53,527 nucleotides of DNA from Streptomyces lycii (GTDB taxonomy: Bacteria; Actinomycetota; Actinomycetes; Streptomycetales; Streptomycetaceae), in assembly GCF_009735685.1 (NCBI RefSeq), contig NZ_WHPN01000271.1, positions 1-53,527 of the forward strand. Reading direction: 5' to 3'. Made by a program: the position numbers and the translations under genes. Positions 24,879 through 32,862 of the stretch are shown here, one piece after another. The notes beneath the pieces are model-generated. The model was not told where the DNA came from and did no database searches. It saw only the letters and a list, made by a program, of their open reading frames with translations. Numbering within the stretch: position 1 is the stretch's first letter; each line of letters begins with the position of its first letter.

Positions 24879-25176
24879 GGCGGCCAGCGTAGGCCGCTCC
24901 GGGCACGCTGCGCACCACGGCACGTCCTTCGCCGCGGCACCGGGCGGTGCGCGTGACCGCGAGCCGGCCGCGGGGACATGAGCCGGTCGCGGGGACCAGG
25001 CACATGGTGTGAGAACACACAGGCCGTTCCCTGCGCAGTTTCGGGGCCGCTGGAGGTCGCCCACGACTTTTCCCGGCGGCTCGGCGGCGGCCGAGGCGCT
25101 GCGCAAGCGCATCGAGGCCGGTCCGCCCGAGCGGCCCGGATCCCGGGCCGGCATCCGGCATCTCGTACTGACGCAC
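24879..25176. other. Gap upstream of kinase
   Basis: No gene recognised. Short open frames lack ribosome binding sites and family resemblance. Confidence 0.4.
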
Positions 25177-25209
25177 GATGCCCGCCCCGGCAGAACCGGG
25201 GCGGGCATC
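25177..25209 (-). terminator. Terminator of the cold-shock gene
   Basis: GATGCCCGCCCCGG (25177-25190), loop CAGAA, CCGGGGCGGGCATC (25196-25209): a perfect 14-bp stem starting 11 nt after the stop codon. Confidence 0.9.
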
Positions 25210-25220
25210 GGAACCGCGGC

Positions 25221-25424
25221 TCAGGCGGGGGTGATGTTCTCCGCCTGCGGGCCCTTCTGGCCCTGGGTGATGTCGAAGTTCACCTTCTGGCCTTCCTGCA
25301 GTTCACGGAAGCCGGAGGCGTTGATGTTCGAGTAGTGGGCGAAGACGTCGGGGCCGCCGCCGTCCTGCTCGATGAAGCCGAAGCCCTTTTCCGCGTTGAA
25401 CCACTTGACGGTTCCGCTGGCCAT
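25221..25424 (-). CDS. cspA: Cold-shock domain protein (CspA family)
   Basis: 67 aa, full length. TTGGAGGACAC precedes the ATG. RNP1 is KGFGFIEQ and RNP2 is DVFAHYSNI; it starts [13 protein letters not shown] and ends [14 protein letters not shown] single-stranded nucleic-acid-binding RNA chaperone. Almost 200 nt of non-coding, relatively AT-rich leader lies upstream (25425-25620), as expected for genes controlled through a long 5' UTR. Streptomyces carries several paralogues. Confidence 0.97.
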   Translation of the reverse strand: MASGTVKWFNAEKGFGFIEQDGGGPDVFAHYSNINASGFRELQEGQKVNFDITQGQKGPQAENITPA

Positions 25425-25687
25425 GTGTCCTCCAAGGGGACTCGAAGTCGGTTCCCGCACCGTGCGGGATCCGGAGGTGGTCGTCCTGGTCCTCAGAGAC
25501 TCTGAACAGCAAGCTGCCCGCGAACTCGCGTTCACGGGCGGTACTTCGGAACCATGACTGCTGACGTCGACGCTACACGGACCAGTGCCGTCGAAGCTAC
25601 GGTGCCGGGGCACATACCCTGGCCGTGGCTTCGTCACGCCGCGCCCGGCAGCCGGACCGCGCGGGGCTCGTCGGCCGGTCCGCGGGG

Positions 25688-25924
25688 TCAGTCCCGGGTG
25701 CAGGCCGGGTAGGCGGAGCCGCGGTGGCAGCGGCGGTGGTCGAGCCGGGAGACCTTCACCTTCGTGTGCTCACCGTCGGCCGTGCGTACGGTCAGGGTGT
25801 GCAGTCGGCCGACGCCCGTGTAGACGGAGTGTTTGTCGACGACGCGCCCGGCCGGCCCGGTGTCCGGGCCGCACGCGGTGACGAGACCGAGGAGGGCCGC
25901 GACGATCGCGGTGTGTCGCTTCAT
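25688..25924 (-). CDS. Small lipoprotein, unknown function
   Basis: 78 aa; ATG with GGGGGATCACCTG upstream. Signal [18 protein letters not shown] gives a lipobox (LVTAC). The mature domain of about 60 aa ([52 protein letters not shown]) looks like a small beta barrel with one disulfide. Similar small lipoproteins with a VVDK...R..Y.L.V end occur in actinobacteria and their phages; no function known to me. Copy B of the 94-bp element lies 67 bp upstream. Confidence 0.75.
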   Translation of the reverse strand: MKRHTAIVAALLGLVTACGPDTGPAGRVVDKHSVYTGVGRLHTLTVRTADGEHTKVKVSRLDHRRCHRGSAYPACTRD

Positions 25925-25990
25925 CAGGTGATCCCCCGTGTGCGCGGCCCGGCGGTCACCCCGCCGGGGTCGTCCGCTCCGTCGGCGCGG

Positions 25991-26084
25991 CGGTGCCGCC
26001 CGCGGTGGCACCAGGAATGTGACCTTGACGACTACAACACCGCCGGAGTTGTTCAGCAGGTGATCCGGCCGCGCCGAACAACTC
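25991..26084 (+). repeat. Dispersed 94-bp element, copy B
   Basis: Ungapped match to copies A and C. Hairpin: TTGTTC-A-GC ... GC-C-GAACAA. Compared with copy C, the pair G66-C84 changes to T-A, a compensatory substitution. The element is divergent from, and directly upstream of, the small lipoprotein gene (start 25924). Confidence 0.85.
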
Positions 26085-26201
26085 CTTCTCCGTCCCGTAC
26101 GGGGGCTCCTGCCACGAGCCGGGGAGCCCGTGCCGTGCCGGACACGACGGGCCGGCACCGCGGCTGCCGTGCCGTGCAACCGGGCGCGGCACGGCCGGGG
26201 T

Positions 26202-27968
26202 TCATGACGGCTGGGCGTTGCTGACGACCGCGCCGTAGCGGCGCTGCCGCCGGCCGTACTCGGTGACGGCCCGCCACAGGTCCCGGCGGTCGACGTCGGG
26301 CCAGTGGGTGTCGGTGAAGTGCAGCTCGGCGTACGTGGCGTGCCAGGGCAGGAAGTTGGAGGTGCGCTGTTCCCCGCCGGTGCGCCAGAGCAGGTCGACG
26401 TCCGGTAAGTCGGGCAGGGAGAGATGGCGGGTGAACTCGCCCGTGCCGATGCGGTCGGCGTCGATGTCGCCGTCCCGGGCGGCGCGGGCGAGGCGGGCGG
26501 CGGCACGGGTGAGTTCGGCGCGTCCGCCGTAGTTGACGCAGGTGGTGAGGGTGAGGCGGGTGCAGTGGCGTGTGGCGCGTTCTCCGCGCGCGAGGTCCTC
26601 CACGACATCGGTGGGAAGTCCCTCGCTGTCGCCGGCCCAGCGCAGGCGCACGCCGTAGGACGCCCATTCCTTGGCACCTGCTTCGCCGTTCAGGTCTTCG
26701 CGGATGGTGTGCAGCAGGAAGGCGATCTCCTGAAGGTCCCGTTTCCAGTTCTCGGTCGAGAAGGCGTAGACGGTCAGATGGGGCAGGCCGATCTCGAGCG
26801 CGCCGTGGACGACGTCGCGCAGCGCCTTCTGGGCGCCGACCCGGTGGCCCTCGGAGCGGGGAAGGCCGCGGCGGGTGGCCCAGCGGCCGTTGCCGTCCAT
26901 GATGACGGCGACGTGGCGCGGCATGCGTCCGGCGGGGAGGCGGGGCGGACGCACACCGGTGTGGTGGGGAAGCGGTGGCCTCGGCGCCGGGACACCGGTG
27001 CGGTCGTGCCGGGCCTGCGCGGGGATCAGCGCGGCGGCTGCGGACGGGCGGGGCCCGCGTACGGCCGGGGGCGCGGTCAGGGGGGCGATCCGCCAGGCGG
27101 CGACGGCGAGCGCCTGCGCGGGGGTGACGATGCGCAGGCGGACGGGAAGCGCGGGCCGGGGTGTGTGGTGCAGCAGGGCGGGTCCGGCCGCCTCGACGGC
27201 GTCGAGCCGGGCGAGACAGAGCCGGGTGGTGGTCCGCAGGAGCACGGCCAGGCCCGGGTGCGCGAGCGGGGGGCGGCGCAGCCAGCGGCGGGCCTGCCCG
27301 GCGAGATGGGCGACCAGGGCGTGGACGGCCGGAGTCCACCGGCGTTCGAGCAGGGCCGGGGCGGCTGTGGGGAAGGCGTCGAGGACTTCGGCCGGAAGGG
27401 TGAGACGACCGCGGGTGATGTCGTCGGACAGGTACGCGAGGGCGTCGGTGAGATGAAGCCCGGACTCGAAGTTCTCCTGGCGCAGCAGCCATCCGTAGAC
27501 GGGTACGCCGTGCCGGCTGAGCACGAGCAGGACCTGTTCCAGCCACAGGAGCCGCCGGCGCTGCCGGGCGCATGTCCGCCACTGCTGCCAGGTGGCGGGA
27601 CCGTGCCCGTGGCCGTCGGCCGAGTCCGGCGGCGGGTGCAGCTCCTGCGGGTTCAGGTTCCATCGGCGGACGCAGTCGGCGAGCGCGGTGCGCACGGGGT
27701 CGGTGGCCGGATCGGTGCCGGTGCCCGCCCTGCCGCCGGGGGAGTCGCCGCCGGGGGAGGCACCGGCGGGGGCGGCGAGGGTGGGGGCGGCGACGTGAGA
27801 GCCGGTGGCGGCCCGCAGGGCCCAGCACGCCGGTCGCACCTCGGGCGGCATCAGCCGCATGAGGGCGTAGTCGGCCGGGTCGGCGGCCCGGACCGCGCGG
27901 CCGCACGCCAGGTAGGCGGCGCGCAGGGCGGGGTCGTCGATGGCGGCCCGGGAGAGGACAGCGCGCAC
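26202..27968 (-). CDS. Fusion of squalene/phytoene-synthase-like domain and cis-prenyltransferase
   Basis: 588 aa; GTG with GGGAGACCCC upstream. Residues 20-270 resemble the squalene/phytoene synthase fold: DYALMRLMPPEVRPACWALRAATG (the usual Asp-rich motif after this is absent) and LTDALAYLSDDITRGRLTLP (equivalent of LTNxLRDxxEDxxRGRxYLP; RD is replaced by AY but the trailing DD kept). After a Pro/Ala linker (about 295-348), residues 349-588 form a complete cis-prenyltransferase: HVAVIMDGNGRWA with catalytic Asp358, YAFSTENWKR, TCVNYGGR, DLLWRTGGEQRTSNFLPW, FTDTHWPDV. It may build a Z-prenyl diphosphate and pass it to the N-terminal domain for cyclisation or head-to-head joining. Third gene of the DUF6230-DUF6114 operon. 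Confidence 0.8.
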   Translation of the reverse strand: MRAVLSRAAIDDPALRAAYLACGRAVRAADPADYALMRLMPPEVRPACWALRAATGSHVAAPTLAAPAGASPGGDSPGGRAGTGTDPATDPVRTALADCVRRWNLNPQELHPPPDSADGHGHGPATWQQWRTCARQRRRLLWLEQVLLVLSRHGVPVYGWLLRQENFESGLHLTDALAYLSDDITRGRLTLPAEVLDAFPTAAPALLERRWTPAVHALVAHLAGQARRWLRRPPLAHPGLAVLLRTTTRLCLARLDAVEAAGPALLHHTPRPALPVRLRIVTPAQALAVAAWRIAPLTAPPAVRGPRPSAAAALIPAQARHDRTGVPAPRPPLPHHTGVRPPRLPAGRMPRHVAVIMDGNGRWATRRGLPRSEGHRVGAQKALRDVVHGALEIGLPHLTVYAFSTENWKRDLQEIAFLLHTIREDLNGEAGAKEWASYGVRLRWAGDSEGLPTDVVEDLARGERATRHCTRLTLTTCVNYGGRAELTRAAARLARAARDGDIDADRIGTGEFTRHLSLPDLPDVDLLWRTGGEQRTSNFLPWHATYAELHFTDTHWPDVDRRDLWRAVTEYGRRQRRYGAVVSNAQPS

Positions 27969-28000
27969 GGGGTCTCCCTTTCTGTTCGGCGGGGTCCCGT

Positions 28001-28531
28001 TCAGCGGGAGCCCGGTGCGGCGGCTTCGGAGGTGGCGGCGGGACGGGGCTCCCGGCGCGGGGGCGGGACGGTGGTGCCGGTGGTCGGATCAGCGGTGGTG
28101 CCGGTCGTGGTGCCGGTGGTGGTGTCGGCGGTGAGATCGGTGGTGGTGTCGGCCGGTGAGCGGGGCGGAAGCCAGGCGAAGGCGAGGCAGCCTCCGACCA
28201 CGCCCAGTCCGGTGCCGAGCAGCAGTCCGCCGATGTTGCACGTCAGCAGGGCGAGGACGGCGAGCGAGACCGCGGCGACACCGGCGATCGAGTGGAGCTG
28301 CGGGAACCGCAGCAGCACCACGCCGATCAGCAGCAGCGGCAGGCTGACGCCGAGGCCGGCGGCCTCCGCGACCCCCGGTTGCAGGATCGCGGTGGGGGTC
28401 CCCAGGAACGGCAGGACCATCATCTCGGCACCGCCGGCGGCGACCAGAAGCGCGGCGAGCACCGGCCGCCGCCGGCGCCAACAGCTCAGCCGCCGCCGGA
28501 GGGCGGGCACGGTCGCGGCGGTCAGAAGCAT
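28001..28531 (-). CDS. DUF6114 membrane protein
   Basis: 176 aa. Basic N-terminus (RRRLSCWRRRRP), then about four hydrophobic segments (VLAALLVAAGGAEMMVLPFLG; SLPLLLIGVVLL; IAGVAAVSLAVLALLTCNIGGLLLG; VVGGCLAFAW) and a Thr/Asp-rich tail with TTGTTTGTTADPTTGTT repeats. DUF6114 proteins usually follow DUF6230 genes in actinobacteria; function unknown. It overlaps the DUF6230 gene by 10 nt and precedes the prenyltransferase fusion by 32 nt, so all three are probably co-transcribed. Confidence 0.85.
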   Translation of the reverse strand: MLLTAATVPALRRRLSCWRRRRPVLAALLVAAGGAEMMVLPFLGTPTAILQPGVAEAAGLGVSLPLLLIGVVLLRFPQLHSIAGVAAVSLAVLALLTCNIGGLLLGTGLGVVGGCLAFAWLPPRSPADTTTDLTADTTTGTTTGTTADPTTGTTVPPPRREPRPAATSEAAAPGSR

Positions 28532-29175
28532 TCGCGGGCTCCCGGCTTCAGCGACATGCTCATGTCGGACAGATGAAACGAACCGGCCGTTCCCTGCCAG
28601 CCGGTGAAGCGCGGGTGGTGCACGGTGACGCGGGTGGTCCTCGCGAGGAAACCGCCGGGCCCGCCGTCCGTACCGTCCGTGCCGTCCGCGCGGGCGCCCG
28701 GGGGTCCGTCGGTCCCCACGGATCCGCCGGTGGCCCGGGCGAGTACGTCCGTGAAGCGGATGTCTCCCTTCAGCTGGTCGCTGTCCACGACGAGGCCGGT
28801 CGCGCGCACCGGCTCGTCCTGCCCGGCGGTGATCCGCACCGTCACCGGTCCCACCGGGGTCTTCACCAGCACACTCACACAGACGTCGGACAGTTCGGCC
28901 TCACGCGCCGTCACGACGACCACCGGGCGCTTCGCGCCGCTCGCGGGCTCCGCGTTCACCCCGGGCACAGCCATGAAACCGCTGCCGGTCAGCCGGTCCC
29001 CGGACACCTTGAAGGCCTCGCCGGAGGCGGCGACCGACGCGGCCAGCGCCCCCGACGCCATCCCGGCGACCACACCGCCGGCGACGGCCGCGGCCGGCAC
29101 CATCAGCGCCCAGAACCGCCCCCAGCGCCATCGGGCCCGCGCGCGCTCCGCCCTGCGTTTCCCCACGTGATCCAT
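28522..29175 (-). CDS. DUF6230 family protein
   Basis: 217 aa from the ATG at 29175 (a GTG two codons upstream is possible). One N-terminal membrane anchor (FWALMVPAAAVAGGVVAGMASGALAASVA) after a basic stretch. The exported part has repeated beta-type sequence (FKVSGDRLTGSGFM; VVVTAREAELSDVCVSV; VRATGLVVDSDQLKGDIRF; GSFHLSDMSMSL) typical of DUF6230, probably lipid- or polymer-facing. First gene of the operon with DUF6114 and the prenyltransferase fusion. Confidence 0.85.
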   Translation of the reverse strand: MDHVGKRRAERARARWRWGRFWALMVPAAAVAGGVVAGMASGALAASVAASGEAFKVSGDRLTGSGFMAVPGVNAEPASGAKRPVVVVTAREAELSDVCVSVLVKTPVGPVTVRITAGQDEPVRATGLVVDSDQLKGDIRFTDVLARATGGSVGTDGPPGARADGTDGTDGGPGGFLARTTRVTVHHPRFTGWQGTAGSFHLSDMSMSLKPGARECF

Positions 29176-29255
29176 GCCCACAACAACGGCGTTCGCGCGG
29201 CGACGATACGGTCATCAGGTCAGTCCGACCCGCAAGGACGTACGCGGCACGGCAG

Positions 29256-29287
29256 GCTGACGTGGACAGCAGCTGACGTGGACAGCA
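29256..29287. repeat. Perfect 16-bp tandem duplication
   Basis: GCTGACGTGGACAGCA occurs twice head to tail, followed by a partial third copy, in the gap between the DUF6230 and oxidoreductase genes. Confidence 0.85.
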
Positions 29288-29388
29288 GGCTGACGCGGCA
29301 CGCCGCCCGGGCCCGCCCACGCAGGCAGAACCGCGGACCGCGGGCCGGGCCGTCCCGCCGTACGAGCCGTGACGCAGCTGCCGGAACG

Positions 29389-29946
29389 TCAGCTGTCCGA
29401 CGGTGACCGCCCGCGGCAGCGAACAGCGGGCCGGGGAGCCGTACGACGTGTGCTATCCCGGGCGTACGGGCTCTCCGGCCGTGTGAGCCGGAAGACGCGG
29501 ATGCCCCGGCTCCCGGCACGGGCCGCGTAGTGGTCGTACACGGGAAGCGCGCGCAGGATGTGCCCGCGCTCGGCCTCCTGCTCGCCGGGCGTGAGGAGGC
29601 GGGCGGTGACGGCGACGGGCGGGCGGCCCTGCCAGGCGGCCAGCGCGCGGGGTGTGTGCAGCAGGTTGCCGCTCCAGGCGGGATGTTCGGGCCGTCCGAA
29701 GTTCGAGCCGATGACGAGCCAGCTGCCGGCCGCCTCGTCGTGGTACGCGCACACCGGGGTGGTGCGCGGCCGGCCGGTGCGGCGGCCGGTGGTGGTGAGC
29801 ACCAGGACGGGCAGGACGAGGCGGCTGGGTGTCCAGCGGCCCCCGGTGAGGCGGTGGAAGGCCAGGTCGCACCGGGGCAGGACGTGCGGTGCGAGGCGGG
29901 TGAAGGCGGGCGTGGCCCCGATGCCGGCCAGCAGGGGACGGATCAC
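29389..29946 (-). CDS. Nitroreductase-family deazaflavin (F420)-dependent oxidoreductase
   Basis: 185 aa. The GTG overlaps the GMC oxidoreductase stop (GTGA). Ddn-family core: DLAFHRLTGGRWTPSRLVLPVLVLTTTGRRTGRPRTTPVCAY ... WLVIGSNFGRPEHPAWSGNLLHTPRALAAWQG, then ALPVYDHYAARAGSRGIRVFRLTRPE. Family members use F420H2 to reduce quinones, enones and similar. The last 25 or so residues are an atypical basic tail. Coupled to the GMC oxidoreductase in what looks like a terpenoid tailoring operon. Confidence 0.88.
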   Translation of the reverse strand: MIRPLLAGIGATPAFTRLAPHVLPRCDLAFHRLTGGRWTPSRLVLPVLVLTTTGRRTGRPRTTPVCAYHDEAAGSWLVIGSNFGRPEHPAWSGNLLHTPRALAAWQGRPPVAVTARLLTPGEQEAERGHILRALPVYDHYAARAGSRGIRVFRLTRPESPYARDSTRRTAPRPAVRCRGRSPSDS

Positions 29947-31403
29947 CGGCTGCCTGCCGGGGGCCAGGCGGCGAAGGCGCGTTCGGCCATGGCGGTGATG
30001 GTGAGGGAGGGGTTGATACCCAGGTTGGCCGGGACGACCGAGGCGTCGGCGATGTGCAGCGTCGGGTGGCCGTGGACCCGGTGCGCCGGGTCGGCGACGC
30101 TCGTCCGGGGGTCGGTGCCCAGCGGGCAGCCGCCCATCAGATGAGCGGTGAACCCCAGCGGGAGCGGCGCCCAGCGGCCCCGCACGGCCTGGGCGAAGGC
30201 CCGCGCCACGGCCTCCGCGGCCGGGAGGCGGGTGGGCTCCGCGGGGCCCGTCCCGGCGCGGAGGACCAGGCGGCCCCGCCGGTCCAGGGCGCTGGTGAGG
30301 GTGGACTCGCGGCGCTCCATGGCGAACAGCACGGCCGTGCGGCGGCCCAGGTCCCGTACCCGGCACAGCTGGACGAGCGTGGTGTCGTCGGGCCGTACCG
30401 CCGAGCTGATGGCGGCTCCCCGGCCGGCCTCGCTCCCGGTGACACCCAGCAGCACCTCGCGGTTGGTGCACGTCCGGGTGCCGAGCGCGGCCGACAGCCG
30501 GGGCAGGGCGCCGGACGCCCGGCAGCGGTGCAGCAGTTCGGCCGTGCCCCAGGCGCCGGCGGACAGCACGACCTGCGCGGCGGCGAAGGTGCGCCCCCGA
30601 GCGGTGTCGACGTACCAGCCGCGGCCGTCGGGTGCGGGGCGCAGCCCCGTCACCGTGGTCGAGGGCAGGATCCGGGCGCCGCGGCCGGTGCGTTCGGCGA
30701 GGTGGAGGTAGTTCTTCGGCAGGGTGTTCTTCGCTCCGGCGCGGCAGCCGCTGGTGCACCGGGCGCAACCGGTGCAGCCCGTCCGTGCGGGCCCCCGGCC
30801 GCCGAAGTACGGGTCCGGCGACGGCACGCCGGCCGGGCCGAGGTGGATCCCGACGCGGGTGGGGTGGTGGGTCCGGCCCGCGCCGAGGCGTTCGGCGGCG
30901 CTCAGCAGGGCGGCGTCGGCCGGGGTCGCCGCGGGGGCGGGGGTGCTGCCGAGCATGTGCTCGGCCAGGTCGTAGTACGGGGCGAGTTCGGCGGCCCAGT
31001 CGACGGACGGGTCCCAGCCGGGCGCGGCGAACGCCTCGTCGGGCGGCCGGTAGTGCACTCCTGCGTAGGCCAGCGATCCGCCGCCCACTCCGATGCCGGA
31101 GAGGACGACCGTCCGGTGCCGCACGCGGAGCCGCAGGATGCCCCGGCAGCCGAGACGCGGCGCCCACAGCACCCGCCGGACGTCCAGGGCCGACGTGGCG
31201 AAATCCTCGTCGCGGAACCGGCGTCCGGCCTCCAGGACGGTGACCCGGTAACCCTTCTCCGACAGCCGCAGCGCCGCGACGCTGCCGCCGAAGCCGGAAC
31301 CCACGACGATCACGTCCGCCTCACGGGCCCGGCCGCACGCGCCAATCTCACCGCACGCGCCGTCCTCGCCGGTCCCGCCGGGTGCCTGCGTCTTTCGTCC
31401 CAC
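29943..31403 (-). CDS. GMC-family FAD oxidoreductase (cholesterol-oxidase-like) with CX2CX2CX3C motif
   Basis: 486 aa. Dinucleotide fold VIVVGSGFGGSVAALRLSEKGYRVTVLEAG; IGVGGGSLAYAGV; catalytic His in GFTAHLMGGCPLGTDP and Asn in VPANLGINPSLTITAMAERAF. A cysteine group GCTGCARCTSGC (CX2CX2CX3C) followed by RAGAKNT resembles a 4Fe-4S ligand set and is shared by actinobacterial relatives of cholesterol oxidase. Predicted to oxidise an alcohol, likely on a terpenoid given the neighbours. Divergent from the P450 (73 bp between), so probably co-regulated. Confidence 0.9.
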   Translation of the reverse strand: MGRKTQAPGGTGEDGACGEIGACGRAREADVIVVGSGFGGSVAALRLSEKGYRVTVLEAGRRFRDEDFATSALDVRRVLWAPRLGCRGILRLRVRHRTVVLSGIGVGGGSLAYAGVHYRPPDEAFAAPGWDPSVDWAAELAPYYDLAEHMLGSTPAPAATPADAALLSAAERLGAGRTHHPTRVGIHLGPAGVPSPDPYFGGRGPARTGCTGCARCTSGCRAGAKNTLPKNYLHLAERTGRGARILPSTTVTGLRPAPDGRGWYVDTARGRTFAAAQVVLSAGAWGTAELLHRCRASGALPRLSAALGTRTCTNREVLLGVTGSEAGRGAAISSAVRPDDTTLVQLCRVRDLGRRTAVLFAMERRESTLTSALDRRGRLVLRAGTGPAEPTRLPAAEAVARAFAQAVRGRWAPLPLGFTAHLMGGCPLGTDPRTSVADPAHRVHGHPTLHIADASVVPANLGINPSLTITAMAERAFAAWPPAGSR

Positions 31404-31476
31404 GCGACGGAGGGTATCGTCCCGGGCACACCACGTGACTGCTTCTGTGCTTCAACTCCCCCGAAAGAAGGGCCGG

Positions 31477-32826
31477 ATGACGACGACAACCGTGCCGACC
31501 GCTCCCGGAGCCGTGCCGCTGATCGGACACGGCCTGCAACTCTGGCGGCAGCCACTGCGGTTCGTCACCTCGCTCAACGCACTGGGCCCGGTCGTCCGCT
31601 TCTTCACCGGCCCGGCGCCGTCGTACATGGTCACCACGCCCGAACTGGTCCACCGCCTGCTGGTGACGGACGCCCGTGCCTTCCGCAAGGGGCGGCTCTC
31701 GGACAGTGCCGTGCCGCAGGTCGGGACCAGCCTGCTGATGGACATCCGCTTCCCGGGCCTCGGCCACTACGACTCCCACCGCCGCCACCGGCGGACCCTC
31801 CAGCCGGGCTTCCACCCGAGCCGGATCGCCGGCCAGGTGACGGCCGTACGGGCCGTCGCCGAGCGCGCGACGGCGGCCCGCTGGCGGGACGGCCGCGTCC
31901 TGCGGGTGGACCGGGAGCTGCTGGAGATGGCGTGCGCGGCCAGTTCGTACGCCGTCTTCGGCTGCCCCGAGCGCGCGGCGGCGGTCGGCGCCGGGCTGGT
32001 GGCGCATCTGGAGCGGGCCATGTACTGGCGCGCCGTCGCGCCCCGCTGGACGGACCGCGTCCCCGGCAGTCACGGCTTCGCCCGGTCGCTGACCCGGCTG
32101 CACTCGCTGGTCGCGTCGGCGCTGGCCGAGGACGCCGCCGGCGGGGGGGACGACTGCCTGGTGTCCTTCCTGGGCCGCACCCGCTACGACGACACCGGGG
32201 AGGTCCTCAGCCCCGAACAGATCGGCCGGGAAGTGGTCGTCGCCCTCGTCACCGGTACGCACGCCGCCGGGAACCTGCTGCCGTGGGTCTTCCACGAGCT
32301 GGCCCGCCACCCCGAGGCCGAACAGCGGCTGCACGGCGAACTCGACACGGTGCTCGGCCACGGCCGCCGCCCGGTGGAGGCCGAGGACCTGCCTCGCCTG
32401 ACGTACGCCAGGCAGGTGCTCTTCGAGGTGCTCCGCCTGTACCCGCCGGTGTGGCTGCTCGCCCGCCGCGCCCTGGAGCCGGTGCGGCTCGGGGATGTGG
32501 AACTCCCCGAGGGGGCGGAGGTGGCCTTCTCCAAGTACGCCCTCCACCGGCACCCGGCGCTGCACCGTGACCCCGACCGTTTCGACCCGGACCGCTGGCT
32601 CCCGGAACGGGCCCGGAGCCTGCCCAGGGGCGCGTACATCCCGTTCGGCACCGGCCACCGCAAGTGCATCGGCGACAACCAGGCCGTCACGCACAGCCTG
32701 ACCATGCTCGCGGCCATCGCCTCCCGCTGGCGTCTGCGCTCCGTCCCCGGCCACCGGGTGCGCCCGCACGCGCGGATCTTCCTGGACACCGGGCCGCTGC
32801 CGATGCGGGCGGAGGCCCGCAGGTAG
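31477..32826 (+). CDS. Cytochrome P450
   Basis: 449 aa from the ATG at 31477 (GAAAGAAGGGCCGG upstream). Heme-binding FGTGHRKCIGD, EVLRLYP (ExxR), and PERARSLPRGAYIPFG. The I-helix reads ALVTGTHAAGNLLPW, lacking the usual acid-alcohol pair (A/GGxD/ET), as in some terpene-modifying P450s. About the size of pentalenene-oxygenase-type enzymes. Divergent partner of the GMC oxidoreductase; likely hydroxylates the product of the prenyl-fusion pathway (inference). Confidence 0.92.
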   Translation: MTTTTVPTAPGAVPLIGHGLQLWRQPLRFVTSLNALGPVVRFFTGPAPSYMVTTPELVHRLLVTDARAFRKGRLSDSAVPQVGTSLLMDIRFPGLGHYDSHRRHRRTLQPGFHPSRIAGQVTAVRAVAERATAARWRDGRVLRVDRELLEMACAASSYAVFGCPERAAAVGAGLVAHLERAMYWRAVAPRWTDRVPGSHGFARSLTRLHSLVASALAEDAAGGGDDCLVSFLGRTRYDDTGEVLSPEQIGREVVVALVTGTHAAGNLLPWVFHELARHPEAEQRLHGELDTVLGHGRRPVEAEDLPRLTYARQVLFEVLRLYPPVWLLARRALEPVRLGDVELPEGAEVAFSKYALHRHPALHRDPDRFDPDRWLPERARSLPRGAYIPFGTGHRKCIGDNQAVTHSLTMLAAIASRWRLRSVPGHRVRPHARIFLDTGPLPMRAEARR

Positions 32827-32862
32827 CCGAGGGCGGCCGGGGCAGGCGGGGCAGGCGGGGCC

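Noticed and set aside
24978..25176. Small gene upstream of the kinase
   Set aside because: Open frames lack a ribosome binding site and recognisable sequence; part overlaps the cold-shock terminator.
25991..26084. Conserved small protein reading (DDY...GIVQQV on one strand or LLNN...VVV on the other) in the 94-bp element
   Set aside because: Both readings persist in all copies, but substitutions fall at all codon positions, no shared start or ribosome binding site exists, and the hairpin covaries. Nucleic-acid function is likelier.
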